Shown here piece by piece: positions 43,292 through 51,380 of a stretch of 64,000 nucleotides of DNA. The position numbers and the translations under genes were made by a program. The number at the start of each line of letters is the position of its first letter. Positions within the stretch are counted from its first letter, which is position 1. The notes under the pieces are model-generated. The model searched no databases and was not told the DNA's origin. It saw only the letters and a list, made by a program, of their open reading frames with translations. The DNA comes from Anaerolineaceae bacterium. GTDB lineage: Bacteria; Chloroflexota; Anaerolineae; Aggregatilineales; Phototrophicaceae. The stretch covers positions 34,245-98,244 of the forward strand of contig REDR01000045.1 in NCBI GenBank assembly GCA_007693385.1, read 5' to 3'.

Positions 43292-44389
43292 CTAACTGAT
43301 GGACTGCGTGCGGCTATATTGCATGTGACCCGTCATTTCCGCAAGCCCTTTTAATTCCAGCAGGGTTAAAGTGCTGGTGACTTCAGCGACGGACAGGCCG
43401 CTGATGCGGATGATTTCATCAATGTGGATTGGCTCCGCGCCGAGCAAAGCCAGCAATGCGCTCTCTTTGTCGTTGGCGGGGGCGACTTGCTCGGTGTGGG
43501 CGCGTGTTTGCCGCTTCTCGTGGCGGATGTCTAGCTCGTCGAGGATGTCGCGCTCGTCCATGACCAGCTTCGCGCCGTCTTGAATCAAGCGATTCGTGCC
43601 CGCCGCCATCTTGTTGGTGATACTGCCGGGCAGGGCGAACACTTCGCGCCCCTGTTCCAGCGCGAGGTCGGCGGTGATGATTGCGCCGCTAGCGACTGGC
43701 GCTTCGGCCACCAACACGCCGAGACTCAGTCCGCTAATGATGCGATTGCGGCGCGGGAAGTTCTTGCCGTGTGGTGGCGTGCCGATGGGAAACTCGCTGA
43801 TGACCGCGCCATTGCTGACGATGCGCCGTGCAAGGTCGCGGTTTTCCTCCGGATACGCCCGATCTACGCCATTGCCCAGTACCGCGATGGTGCGCCCCCC
43901 GCCAGCTAATGCGCCCCCGTGCGCGGCGGTGTCGATGCCGTGCGCCAACCCGCTCACGATGGTCAGCCCGTTCTCCGCGAGGCGGCGACATAGCTCATAG
44001 GTGACATCGCGCCCGTGTTTGGTCGCTTTGCGCGTGCCGACGACGGCCAGCGCCCGCGCATCGGCTTCTTCTAGTGTGCCGCGCACATACAGCAGGGGCG
44101 GCGCGTCGTCCAACTGGCGCAGAGTCTCCGGATAGCGCGGATCGTCCAGCCGCAACAGCCACGCTTTGAACTGATCCAGCCGCGCCATCTCCGCGTCGAG
44201 GTCGATACCGCGCCGCGATTCGACGATCTTCTCCGCGATCTTGGCCGATAAACCCGCCCGCTTGAGTTCAGCCTCCGGTGCCCGCCATGCGTCGGCCAGT
44301 GTCGGGAAATGCGCCAGCAGTTGCCGGATGCGTCCGCCGCCGATGCCGGGCAACAAGCTGAAGCCGAGCCAGAAGCGCGTATCCGACAT
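43292..44389 (-). CDS. dprA: DNA processing protein DprA
   Basis: 365 residues. An N-terminal helical domain with a helix-hairpin-helix motif (LPGIGGGRIRQLL) is followed by the Rossmann-like core: VVGTRKATKHGRDVTYELCRRLAENG, SGLAHGIDTAAHGGAL and PRRNRIISGLS. The C-terminal winged helix is LSVAEVTSTLTLLELKGL. DprA loads RecA on incoming single-stranded DNA in natural transformation. It lies between the FHA gene (6 bp) and manC. Competence pilus genes are not seen here, apart from a Flp pilus fragment at the left edge. Confidence 0.95.
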   Translation of the reverse strand: MSDTRFWLGFSLLPGIGGGRIRQLLAHFPTLADAWRAPEAELKRAGLSAKIAEKIVESRRGIDLDAEMARLDQFKAWLLRLDDPRYPETLRQLDDAPPLLYVRGTLEEADARALAVVGTRKATKHGRDVTYELCRRLAENGLTIVSGLAHGIDTAAHGGALAGGGRTIAVLGNGVDRAYPEENRDLARRIVSNGAVISEFPIGTPPHGKNFPRRNRIISGLSLGVLVAEAPVASGAIITADLALEQGREVFALPGSITNKMAAGTNRLIQDGAKLVMDERDILDELDIRHEKRQTRAHTEQVAPANDKESALLALLGAEPIHIDEIIRISGLSVAEVTSTLTLLELKGLAEMTGHMQYSRTQSIS

Positions 44390-44395
44390 CGCCCA

Positions 44396-44956
44396 CTATC
44401 CGGAAAGCGCGACCACGACGGCGACGAACGTCGCCACCATCACGATCAAGCCGACGATCAGCAGGGCGGGCGGGGCGCTGATGCGCCATGAGTCCGGACG
44501 CGGCACATAAGGCGGCACGCCGAGCGAACCGAGCGGGCGGCTACGCGGGTTATACCCGCCGTCATCGCGGGATAGCTTGATGATCTGTGGGGGTTTGGCG
44601 GCGATGCGCGTCGCGTCGTCGTGGGTGGGGGCATCCGGCGCGACGCTGTAGCGCTCGATGTTCTCGGCGCGGAATTCGATCTCGGTATCGCCCAGCACGA
44701 TCAAATCTTTGTGATAGAGCTGGCCGGAAGTGATGGTCTGCCCGTTGAGGCGCACGCCGGATTTACTGCCGAGATCGTCGATGAAGAATTGGCTGTCGCG
44801 CTGGCTGATGCGGGCGTGTACCCGCGACATGCGCTCGTCGGGCACGCTGAGCTGACAGTCGCTACTGCGCCCGATGCGGAAATCATCGCCGTGTATCGGC
44901 GCGATCATGCCGCGTCGCTTGCCGTTACGGACATGAAGTTCCGCCTCCGCGCTCAT
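44396..44956 (-). CDS. FHA-domain protein with C-terminal membrane anchor
   Basis: 186 residues. The FHA domain (about 8-95) has the phosphothreonine-binding pattern FRIGRSSDCQLSVPDERMSRVHARI and SKSGVRLNGQTI. A linker with several Pro and Arg leads to one C-terminal membrane helix (PPALLIVGLIVMVATFVAVVVA). It binds phosphorylated partners at the membrane. It overlaps the rimM stop by 4 bp (ATGA), standing where trmD is usual in the ffh-rpsP-rimM order. No Ser/Thr kinase is adjacent. Confidence 0.9.
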   Translation of the reverse strand: MSAEAELHVRNGKRRGMIAPIHGDDFRIGRSSDCQLSVPDERMSRVHARISQRDSQFFIDDLGSKSGVRLNGQTITSGQLYHKDLIVLGDTEIEFRAENIERYSVAPDAPTHDDATRIAAKPPQIIKLSRDDGGYNPRSRPLGSLGVPPYVPRPDSWRISAPPALLIVGLIVMVATFVAVVVALSG

Positions 44957-45495
44957 TGGCCGGTTTCCGGTAGCAGGCCATCCGGCAGGCGTACCGTCAC
45001 GCGGTTGGCGTCGGGGTCGGTGTCGATGATTGTCTCGTCGGTGGCCGGTATCAGCACTTCGCCATAGCGTCGGCTCTGCACGATGTAAACATCATTCGCG
45101 CCGGTTTCCAGCACTTCTTCCAGCGTGCCGAGCAGTGTCCCGTCTTCCAGATAGACCGCCATGCCGATCAACTGGAACAGGTAAATCTCGTCGTCGTCAA
45201 GCGGGATGGCGTCCGCCGTCTTGACCATGACGAATAGCCCGCGCAGGGATTCGGCGGCGTTGCGGTCACGAATGGACTCGAACTTGATTAGCGCATAGCC
45301 TTGATGCATTCGCATGTGTGCGGCGGTGTAGGTCTTTGGTGATTTATCATCCGTGCCATTCCCGATGAATACCGCGTCTAGCTCCGCGATGCGCTCCGGA
45401 TAATCGGTCAGTACGCGCATCTTGATTTCGCCGCGTATCCCGTGCGGGCGCAGGATTTCACCGAGTAGTAGATATTGCGGGGCGTTGGCGCTCAT
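44953..45495 (-). CDS. rimM: Ribosome maturation factor RimM
   Basis: 180 residues. The N-terminal RimM domain shows LLLGEILRPHGIRGEIKMRVLTDYPER and the PRC-like C-terminal domain shows DDEIYLFQLIGMAVYLEDGTLLGTLEEVLETGANDVYIV. RimM binds S19 and helps 30S head maturation. It starts 2 bp after the khpA stop and overlaps the FHA gene. Confidence 0.95.
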   Translation of the reverse strand: MSANAPQYLLLGEILRPHGIRGEIKMRVLTDYPERIAELDAVFIGNGTDDKSPKTYTAAHMRMHQGYALIKFESIRDRNAAESLRGLFVMVKTADAIPLDDDEIYLFQLIGMAVYLEDGTLLGTLEEVLETGANDVYIVQSRRYGEVLIPATDETIIDTDPDANRVTVRLPDGLLPETGQ

Positions 45496-45497
45496 CG

Positions 45498-45728
45498 CTA
45501 ATCAATATCGAGGATCACGCGGGTGTCGTTTTTCTGTCCGGCGACTTTGAGCAGTGACCGGATGGCGTTGGCGACGCGCCCTTGCTTGCCGATGACGCGC
45601 CCCATATCAGCGCGGGCGACGTTCAACTGCACGATGACCGAATCGCGTGCCCGCCGCGAACGAACGCGCACCTTATCCGGCTCGTTGACCAGATTCTCGG
45701 CGATGTATTGGACTAAATCTTTTTCCAT
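45498..45728 (-). CDS. khpA: KhpA KH-domain RNA-binding protein
   Basis: 76 residues, a single KH domain with the GxxG loop IGKQGR and the family opening VQYIAENLVNEPDKVRV. KhpA usually dimerises with KhpB/Jag, encoded at 24 kb in this window. It sits between rpsP and rimM as in many bacteria. Confidence 0.95.
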   Translation of the reverse strand: MEKDLVQYIAENLVNEPDKVRVRSRRARDSVIVQLNVARADMGRVIGKQGRVANAIRSLLKVAGQKNDTRVILDID

Positions 45729-45820
45729 GTCGGGCTGTCCTTATCCTGTAGCGCGGTCAGACATCCACACCGCCGGAAAGCAGGACGCGCTCCGGCGGGT
45801 GGTTGATGATTATACTGTGC

Positions 45821-46288
45821 TTATTCCGCCGCTTCTTCGGCTGAGGCTGGCGCTTCTTCAGTCTTTGCGGATTCAGCGGCCGCTTTTGCGGCGGCGGCGC
45901 GTTCCTTCGCACGCGGCCCCTTGCCTTCGCCGGGCGCGGGGGACGGGTACTTGGTCTTGGGGCTGACGGGCGGCGCGGCGGCTAGCTCTTGCTCGCGCTC
46001 GGCGGCCAGTTCCTCGATGCTCTCGCCAGCACGCAGGCGGGCGAAGCGGTCAGTTGTGCCGGTGCGCTTGAAGATGCTATGCACCGCTTCCGAAGGCTGA
46101 GCGCCGACGCTCAACCAATATAGCGCCCGCGCCTCATCTACGACGTCGGTAGACGGACGGGTGCGCGGGTTGTGATGCCCGATGATCTCAATTTCTTTGC
46201 CATTACGCGCCTTACGCTGATCGGTGACGATGATGCGATAAGTCGGCTGGCGTTTTAGCCCGACGCGGGCTAGACGAATACGAACCAT
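45821..46288 (-). CDS. rpsP: 30S ribosomal protein S16 with C-terminal extension
   Basis: 155 residues. The S16 core (about 1-85) is MVRIRLARVGLKRQPTYRIIVTDQR, EIIGHHNPRTRP and YWLSVGAQPSEAVHSIFKRTG. The remaining 65 residues form a Glu/Ala/Lys-rich low-complexity tail, almost doubling the usual 80-90. Such tails are flexible and often lineage-specific. It is 92 bp before khpA and 148 bp after ffh. Confidence 0.96.
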   Translation of the reverse strand: MVRIRLARVGLKRQPTYRIIVTDQRKARNGKEIEIIGHHNPRTRPSTDVVDEARALYWLSVGAQPSEAVHSIFKRTGTTDRFARLRAGESIEELAAEREQELAAAPPVSPKTKYPSPAPGEGKGPRAKERAAAAKAAAESAKTEEAPASAEEAAE

Positions 46289-46436
46289 GCTTCTTGTGCT
46301 CCCTTTAACGTGCGTATTGGGCGATGCGCGTCTGCGTCATCGCGTCATTTACGAAACGACAGCAGGCGGGCGAAACGCGGGAAGGAAACAACGCGCCCCG
46401 TAACCCCGACGGCCATCGGATGAGGGTTGAACCCGT

Positions 46437-47774
46437 TCAGAAGATTTTGCCCAGACCGGGGATGTTGGGCATCCGGCCACCTTTAAGCTGTTGCATCATC
46501 TTCTGCATTTGCCTGAATTGCTTCAGGACGTTATTCACTTCGCTGACCACTACGCCGCTACCGCTAGCGATGCGCCGTTTGCGGCTGGCGTTCAGCTTGC
46601 GCGGGTGATCGCGCTCGTAGGGCGTCATACTGTTGATGATGGCTTCGACGCGGCTGATGCGCTTCTCGACTTCTTCATTGTCGATTTCGCCTTTCATCTG
46701 CATCTTGCTCATGCCGGGGATCATGCCCATGATCTGCCCGATAGGGCCCATCTTGCGGATGCGCTGGAGTTGTTCCAGAAAGTCCTGCAACGTGAACTCA
46801 TTACGCATCATCTTTTGCTGTAGCTTGAGCGCTTCTTGCTCGTCGAATTCCTCTTCGGCCTTTTCGATGAGCGTCATCATATCGCCCATGCCCAGAATGC
46901 GATCTGTCAGGCGATCCGGGTGGAAAATCTCAAAGCCGTCCATCTTCTCCGACGTACCGAGAAACTTGATCGGCACATCGGTGACGATACGCATGGAGAT
47001 AGCCGCACCGCCGCGTGCGTCGCCGTCGATCTTGGTCAGGATCAGGCCGGTAATGCCCACCGCGTCATTGAATCCGGTGGCGATGTTGACCGCTTCCTGA
47101 CCGGTCATCGCGTCCGCTACCAGCAAAATCTCGGCGGGGTTGACCTTCTCTTTGATGCGCTTCAACTCGTCCATCAGCGTTTCGTCAATTTGCAGACGCC
47201 CCGCCGTATCGACCACACAGACCGCCGCGCCCGCTTCTTTGGCCGCTTTGACGCCGTTCACCGCGATCTCGACGGGCGATTTATCCGTGCCCTGTTCGTG
47301 ATACGGTACATTGATCTGCTTGGCGATGGTCACGAGCTGGTCAACCGCCGCCGGACGGTACGTATCCGCCGCCACCAGAAACGGCTGACGGCCTTCACGC
47401 CGCAAATATAACGAGAGCTTACCGGCAGTCGTGGTTTTACCCGAACCTTGCAGACCAACCAGCATGATGACGTGCGGCTTGGTACTGCCGGAGAAGTTCA
47501 GCCGTCCGGGTTCGCCCAGCGTGGCCGCCAGCTCCTCATGCACGATCTTGACGATCTGCTGGCCGGGACGTAGGGCTTTGTGTACCTCCGCACCGACGGC
47601 GCGTTCGCTCACCCGCCCGACGAAATCCTTGACGACGGGCAAAGCCACGTCCGCCTCTAATAGCGCCATGCGAACCTGTCGCATCGCGTTCTTCACGTCG
47701 TTCTCGTTGACCTTGCCGCCGCGCCCGAGCGCGTCAAACGTATCCTGTAAGCGTTGGCTTAAAGTTGAAAACAT
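46437..47774 (-). CDS. ffh: Signal recognition particle GTPase Ffh
   Basis: 445 residues. N domain (about 1-85), then the G domain with LVGLQGSGKTTTAGKL, DTAGRLQIDE and TKIDGDARGG, and the Met-rich M domain with IPGMSKMQMKG and RKRRIASGSG, which binds SRP RNA. The C-terminus ends GRMPNIPGLGKIF. Ffh takes nascent membrane proteins to the SRP receptor and so to Sec/YidC. It is the first gene of the minus-strand ribosome/SRP block. Confidence 0.97.
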   Translation of the reverse strand: MFSTLSQRLQDTFDALGRGGKVNENDVKNAMRQVRMALLEADVALPVVKDFVGRVSERAVGAEVHKALRPGQQIVKIVHEELAATLGEPGRLNFSGSTKPHVIMLVGLQGSGKTTTAGKLSLYLRREGRQPFLVAADTYRPAAVDQLVTIAKQINVPYHEQGTDKSPVEIAVNGVKAAKEAGAAVCVVDTAGRLQIDETLMDELKRIKEKVNPAEILLVADAMTGQEAVNIATGFNDAVGITGLILTKIDGDARGGAAISMRIVTDVPIKFLGTSEKMDGFEIFHPDRLTDRILGMGDMMTLIEKAEEEFDEQEALKLQQKMMRNEFTLQDFLEQLQRIRKMGPIGQIMGMIPGMSKMQMKGEIDNEEVEKRISRVEAIINSMTPYERDHPRKLNASRKRRIASGSGVVVSEVNNVLKQFRQMQKMMQQLKGGRMPNIPGLGKIF

Positions 47775-47886
47775 GGCGTCTTGAGACTTTCAATATCCGT
47801 TAACTGGAAAATTGTAGTAGAGCATTTATGTTAACGTCAAGTGCTGTGTTGGCGCGTTCCGCCATCGCACCCACGATAGCGGACGC

Positions 47887-48144
47887 TCATTTCGTCTTTT
47901 CCGACAGAGATATTGCCCATGCTGTGACGGGACGTGCATCCATCGGCCTAGATTGCATCCGGCTTTCCATCACTTCCAGCACATCAGCATCAAAATAGCG
48001 ATGTCCACAGTGCGGGCAAACCCACGCTGACACATCCTCGAAGATGAACCATTGCCCGCCGCGCTGACGGGTCACTGTGACCTGTTTTTTGACCTGCGGT
48101 TGTTCGGTATCGCAAAATTCACAGGGATATTGTCGATCGCTCAT
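47887..48144 (-). CDS. YgiT-type zinc-finger protein (antitoxin-like)
   Basis: 85 residues. The N-terminal YgiT-type zinc finger has CEFC (about 8-11) and CPHCG (about 43-47) with a beta strand between them (VTVTRQRGGQWFIFEDV). MqsA-type antitoxins have this module followed by a helix-turn-helix; here the C-terminal part is short, so the DNA-binding domain is missing or reduced. It is 10 bp after the DUF4258 gene on the same strand and completes a small toxin-antitoxin-like unit. Confidence 0.8.
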   Translation of the reverse strand: MSDRQYPCEFCDTEQPQVKKQVTVTRQRGGQWFIFEDVSAWVCPHCGHRYFDADVLEVMESRMQSRPMDARPVTAWAISLSEKTK

Positions 48145-48154
48145 CGTTTTACCT

Positions 48155-48436
48155 CTAATCCACCACGTACACGGTGATGATGATTAATAACGTGCCATCC
48201 CGACGAAAGCGGCAAACTACATCAACTTCATCATCGTCCACGTCGCCACGAATGACGTAACGAGTACCTCTCGGATCATCTGTATAAGTCGAATCAAGTT
48301 CGCCGTTCAGCAACACATCCAGTATATCATCCAATGTGAGATCGTCGTCGTCCGCTTCTTCTAGTGCATGGTCAGTGATTTGATAACGTTTTTCGCGCAC
48401 AGCGCTACGGATACGGGCGATAATTTCGGCGCTCAT
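48155..48436 (-). CDS. DUF4258 protein (toxin-like)
   Basis: 93 residues. The DUF4258 pattern is clear: an N-terminal helix with RYQITDHALEEADDDDLTLDDI, then LDSTYTDDPRGTRYVIRGDVD and VVCRFRRDGTLLIIITVY. The fold is BrnT/RelE-related, and the family is commonly paired with YgiT-type zinc-finger genes, as here. It is first in the operon; the unusual palindrome lies 58 bp upstream. Toxicity is not known. Confidence 0.8.
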   Translation of the reverse strand: MSAEIIARIRSAVREKRYQITDHALEEADDDDLTLDDILDVLLNGELDSTYTDDPRGTRYVIRGDVDDDEVDVVCRFRRDGTLLIIITVYVVD

Positions 48437-48493
48437 TGCTCACTTCAAAATCGTGTATTGGACGATCAAAAAAGAAAGAGCAAAAATCGTTTG

Positions 48494-48515
48494 GTTCTTT
48501 TTTGCAAAAAAGAAC
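48494..48515. promoter_or_regulatory. 22-bp perfect palindrome upstream of the toxin-antitoxin-like pair
   Basis: GTTCTTTTTTG (48494-48504) and CAAAAAAGAAC (48505-48515) are perfect inverted copies with no spacer. An outer, imperfect repeat (GCAAAAATCG at about 48480 and CGTTTTTGC at about 48527) encloses it. It lies in an AT-rich island between two divergent genes. It fits an operator for the pair, or a cruciform. Confidence 0.6.
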
Positions 48516-48675
48516 AGGAATCTTTTCGTTTTTGCCCTACCTGAGTATCTACATTATGACTCCAATTGCATTTTGATGCGATAACTGCACCCGACAATCA
48601 TCGCGTGCTGGTCTGTGCGGCCAAAATCCGACATAATAGAGGCTAGCGTGCGAAATACACTGAGGAGGCGGCGCG

Positions 48676-49605
48676 ATGAACAATCCAGCAGAGCAGATGA
48701 AGCAGGCTATCCAGTTGATTAAAAGCGGTGATAAGCGGGCGGCTACCGCCATCATCGCCGACGTGTTGCAGGCGGATAAAACCAACGTCGATGCGTGGTT
48801 CTTGTTGGCGAATGCGCTGGATGACCGCGCTAAGCAGGTCAAAGCGCTGGAAAACGCGCTCAAGCTGAACCCCGATTATGAACGTGCCCGCCGTCTGCTG
48901 GATACACTACAGGCCGAACCCGCCATTGACCCGCGCTTGACGCAAGCGGTGGCGATGATCGAAGAGGGGCGCGAACGCGAAGCGGGCAAAGTGGCGCTGG
49001 CCGTCATCAAGGAGAACCGTAAAAACGCCGATGCGTGGTGGGTGTTGGCGAACGCCGTCAAAGCGGGCGACGACGAGCGCCGCATCAAAGCGCTAGAGCA
49101 GGTCGTGCATCTGCGCCCCGATCATCAAGAGGCGCAGGAGTGGTTAGAAGAACTGCGCGGCTTGCGTGCCCCCGCGTCGCATGACTTCATTGATGAGAAC
49201 TTCGATGATGACGACGACCCATTCGGCGATGTTGGTCTGTATGATGACGACGACCCATTCGGCGATGTTGGTCTGTATGATGACGACGACCCGTTCGCCA
49301 GCGTCGATCTATCCGACGATGAAGACCCGTTCGCCGACGTTGATCTCGCCGACGACGAAGACCCGTTCGCCGATGAAGCGGCGGATGAACCGGCAGAGCC
49401 AGCCGTCCGCAAATCCGCGCCCGCCCAGCCGCCCGCGCTTTCACGGATGTTTCATATTGTCAGTTTTGTGATCGTCTTCTGGTTGGCGCTGGGTGCGTAT
49501 TATCTGCTGGCGCAGGTGATCGGCGATCCGGGCAACGCGCTAGACTCTGCGCTGGGCGACATTGTGGCCGGACTGGAAGACGCCGCGCTGGGATTCGGCG
49601 ATTGA
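48676..49605 (+). CDS. TPR-like membrane protein with acidic tandem repeats
   Basis: 309 residues. The first 155 residues are paired helical repeats of TPR type (DAWFLLANALDDRAKQVKALENALKLNPDYERARRLL, then NADAWWVLANAVKAGDDERRIKALEQVVHLRPDHQEAQEWL). A very acidic stretch (about 178-235) is built of 12-residue repeats DDDDPFGDVGLY and variants. A Pro-rich spacer, one membrane helix (about 257-278) and a short C-terminal tail follow. The TPRs should be cytoplasmic. No enzyme domain is seen; it is a probable scaffold. AGGAGG precedes the start. Confidence 0.85.
   Translation: MNNPAEQMKQAIQLIKSGDKRAATAIIADVLQADKTNVDAWFLLANALDDRAKQVKALENALKLNPDYERARRLLDTLQAEPAIDPRLTQAVAMIEEGREREAGKVALAVIKENRKNADAWWVLANAVKAGDDERRIKALEQVVHLRPDHQEAQEWLEELRGLRAPASHDFIDENFDDDDDPFGDVGLYDDDDPFGDVGLYDDDDPFASVDLSDDEDPFADVDLADDEDPFADEAADEPAEPAVRKSAPAQPPALSRMFHIVSFVIVFWLALGAYYLLAQVIGDPGNALDSALGDIVAGLEDAALGFGD
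49207..49278 (+). repeat. Two exact 36-bp coding repeats
   Basis: Two identical 36-bp units (49207-49242, 49243-49278) are followed by diverged copies to about 49378. They encode the DDDDPFGDVGLY repeats. Exact identity suggests recent duplication or slippage. Confidence 0.9.
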
Positions 49606-49619
49606 TCGGTTAATCCTCA

Positions 49620-49648
49620 TTGACAAAATCATGGGATCGGCGCATGAT
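49620..49648 (+). promoter_or_regulatory. Promoter of the metal ABC transporter operon
   Basis: TTGACA (49620-49625), 17 bp, CATGAT (49643-49648). Confidence 0.6.
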
Positions 49649-49671
49649 AGGTGATACAAGGTATCACTTAT
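49647..49671. promoter_or_regulatory. Operator-like palindrome at the transporter start site
   Basis: GTGATAC (49651-49657), AAG, GTATCAC (49661-49667) is a perfect 7+3+7 palindrome. It extends with ATA (49647-49649) and TAT (49669-49671) after one mismatched position, giving half-sites ATAnGTGATAC. It overlaps the -10 and the expected +1, the usual place for a metal-dependent repressor (Zur, MntR/DtxR class). The repressor gene is not in the window. Confidence 0.65.
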
Positions 49672-49680
49672 GAGGTCTGC

Positions 49681-50463
49681 ATGGATATTTTCAATCCTGC
49701 TCTGGTTGTGGAGCATTTGTCCGCCGGTTATCCCGGCCATCGTCGCGCTATCGACGATATTTCGTTCAGCGTGTGGCGCGGCGAGCGCGTCGCCGTCATC
49801 GGGCCGAATGGCGCGGGCAAGAGTACGCTATTCAAAGCGCTGGCCGGGATCATCCCGCATCAGACCGGCGCTATATCGTTACACGGCGAAGATTGCCGCA
49901 CCAGTCACATGCTGATCGGCTACGTCCCGCAATCCGACGGCGTTGATTTGACGTTTCCGGTCACGGTGTACGATGTGGTGATGATGGGGCGGGCGCGTGA
50001 AATCGGCTGGTTCCGTTGGCCGCGTCGCGCCGACCATCTCATCGTGGCGGAAGCGCTGGAGCGCGTCGGCGTGTGGGATTTACGCAATCGACAAATCGGC
50101 CAGCTTAGCGGCGGGCAACGTCAGCGTGTGTTCATCGCCCGTGCGCTGGCGCAACAGACCGACGTTCTGCTACTCGATGAGCCGTTTAGCGGCGTCGATG
50201 TCAACGCGGAACACGAGATTATGAACACCCTCAACAGCCTGCAACAGGGCGGCATCACCATGCTCATCGCCACGCATGATTTACATATGGCGTCCACGCA
50301 GTTCGACAAATTACTGGCGATCAATCAACGAATGGTCGGCTATGGCGATAGCGGCGAAGTCTTCACGCCTAACGTGCTACAGGCGACGTATGGCGGGCGC
50401 GTCGGCATCGTCGGCAATGGCGATGAGCAGATGGTGGTCATCGCGGACGCGCAAGCCGGATAA
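49681..50463 (+). CDS. Metal (Zn/Mn) ABC transporter ATP-binding protein
   Basis: 260 residues from ATG 49681; the GTG at 49651 lies in the operator and is rejected. The motifs are complete: Walker A GPNGAGKST, signature LSGGQRQRV, Walker B VLLLDEPFSGVD and the switch His in IATHDLH. The VPQSDGVDLTFPVTVYDVVMMGR block is typical of the ZnuC/MntA/TroB cluster. The permease follows after 20 bp. The substrate-binding lipoprotein is not adjacent. Confidence 0.93.
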   Translation: MDIFNPALVVEHLSAGYPGHRRAIDDISFSVWRGERVAVIGPNGAGKSTLFKALAGIIPHQTGAISLHGEDCRTSHMLIGYVPQSDGVDLTFPVTVYDVVMMGRAREIGWFRWPRRADHLIVAEALERVGVWDLRNRQIGQLSGGQRQRVFIARALAQQTDVLLLDEPFSGVDVNAEHEIMNTLNSLQQGGITMLIATHDLHMASTQFDKLLAINQRMVGYGDSGEVFTPNVLQATYGGRVGIVGNGDEQMVVIADAQAG

Positions 50464-50483
50464 AACACAGGGCACAGCAAAAA

Positions 50484-51380
50484 ATGGACATCACATTCTG
50501 GCAATCGCTCGATGAGCCGATCATTCAACGTGCGCTGATCTCGGCCACCGTTATCGGCATCATGTGCGGCGTGGTGGGGACATTCGTTGTTGTGCGCGGC
50601 ATGTCGTTCTTCGGTGATGCGCTGGCGCATAGCGTCCTGCCGGGCACGGCGGCGGCCTACATCTACGGCGGCGGCGCGGCGACTCTGCCGCTATGGAGCG
50701 ACTTCCTGCGCCTGTTCCCGGACGAGAGCGTGCGGTTGTTCGTCGGCGGGTTGGTGGCCGGTATATTTTCGGCGCTGGTCATCGGCATGTTGACGCGGGA
50801 TAAGCGGCTAAAAGAGGATACCGCCATCGGCATTATATTTGTGTCGATGTTCGCGCTGGGAATCATCATCGTCAGCACCGATCCCCGCGCCTATCGCAGT
50901 AACTTACTGCATTACCTTTTCGGCAATATCTTCGCGCTGTCACAAACGCAACTTATCATGACGATCATCTTCGCGGTGCTGGTCTTGCTGGTGATCGCGC
51001 TGTTTTACAAAGAATTGATGATCGTCAGTTTCGATACTGATCTCGCCCGCACGCTGAAATTACCGCGAGAGGCGCTCCGCATGTTGCTATTGATCTTGAT
51101 CGCGGTGACGATTGTCGCCAGCTTGCGGGCGGTGGGCGTGGTGTTGATGGTGGCTCTGCTGGTGATACCGGCGGCGACGGCGGGCTTGCTGGTCAAACGG
51201 CTACACATCATGATGGCCGTCGCCTCTCTGCTCGGCGTGCTGGGCGGCCTGCTGGGGACTTACTTCTCGTTTGTGTGGTCGGTACCGGCGGGACCGGCTA
51301 TCGTGCTGGTCTTGACCGCCTTCTTCGCGCTGGTGTTCACGCTGTCCAGCCTACAGCAGATGATCTTCCGCCGTCATTGA
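50484..51380 (+). CDS. Metal (Zn/Mn) ABC transporter permease
   Basis: 298 residues, eight to nine membrane segments, ABC-3 family. Typical stretches: GTFVVVRGMSFFGDALAHSVLPG, the EAA-like cytoplasmic loop KELMIVSFDTDLARTLKLP, and VGVVLMVALLVIPAATAGLLVKRLH. It moves Zn2+, Mn2+ or Fe2+; the exact ion is not readable. It overlaps the convergent metalloenzyme gene by 7 bp. Confidence 0.93.
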   Translation: MDITFWQSLDEPIIQRALISATVIGIMCGVVGTFVVVRGMSFFGDALAHSVLPGTAAAYIYGGGAATLPLWSDFLRLFPDESVRLFVGGLVAGIFSALVIGMLTRDKRLKEDTAIGIIFVSMFALGIIIVSTDPRAYRSNLLHYLFGNIFALSQTQLIMTIIFAVLVLLVIALFYKELMIVSFDTDLARTLKLPREALRMLLLILIAVTIVASLRAVGVVLMVALLVIPAATAGLLVKRLHIMMAVASLLGVLGGLLGTYFSFVWSVPAGPAIVLVLTAFFALVFTLSSLQQMIFRRH

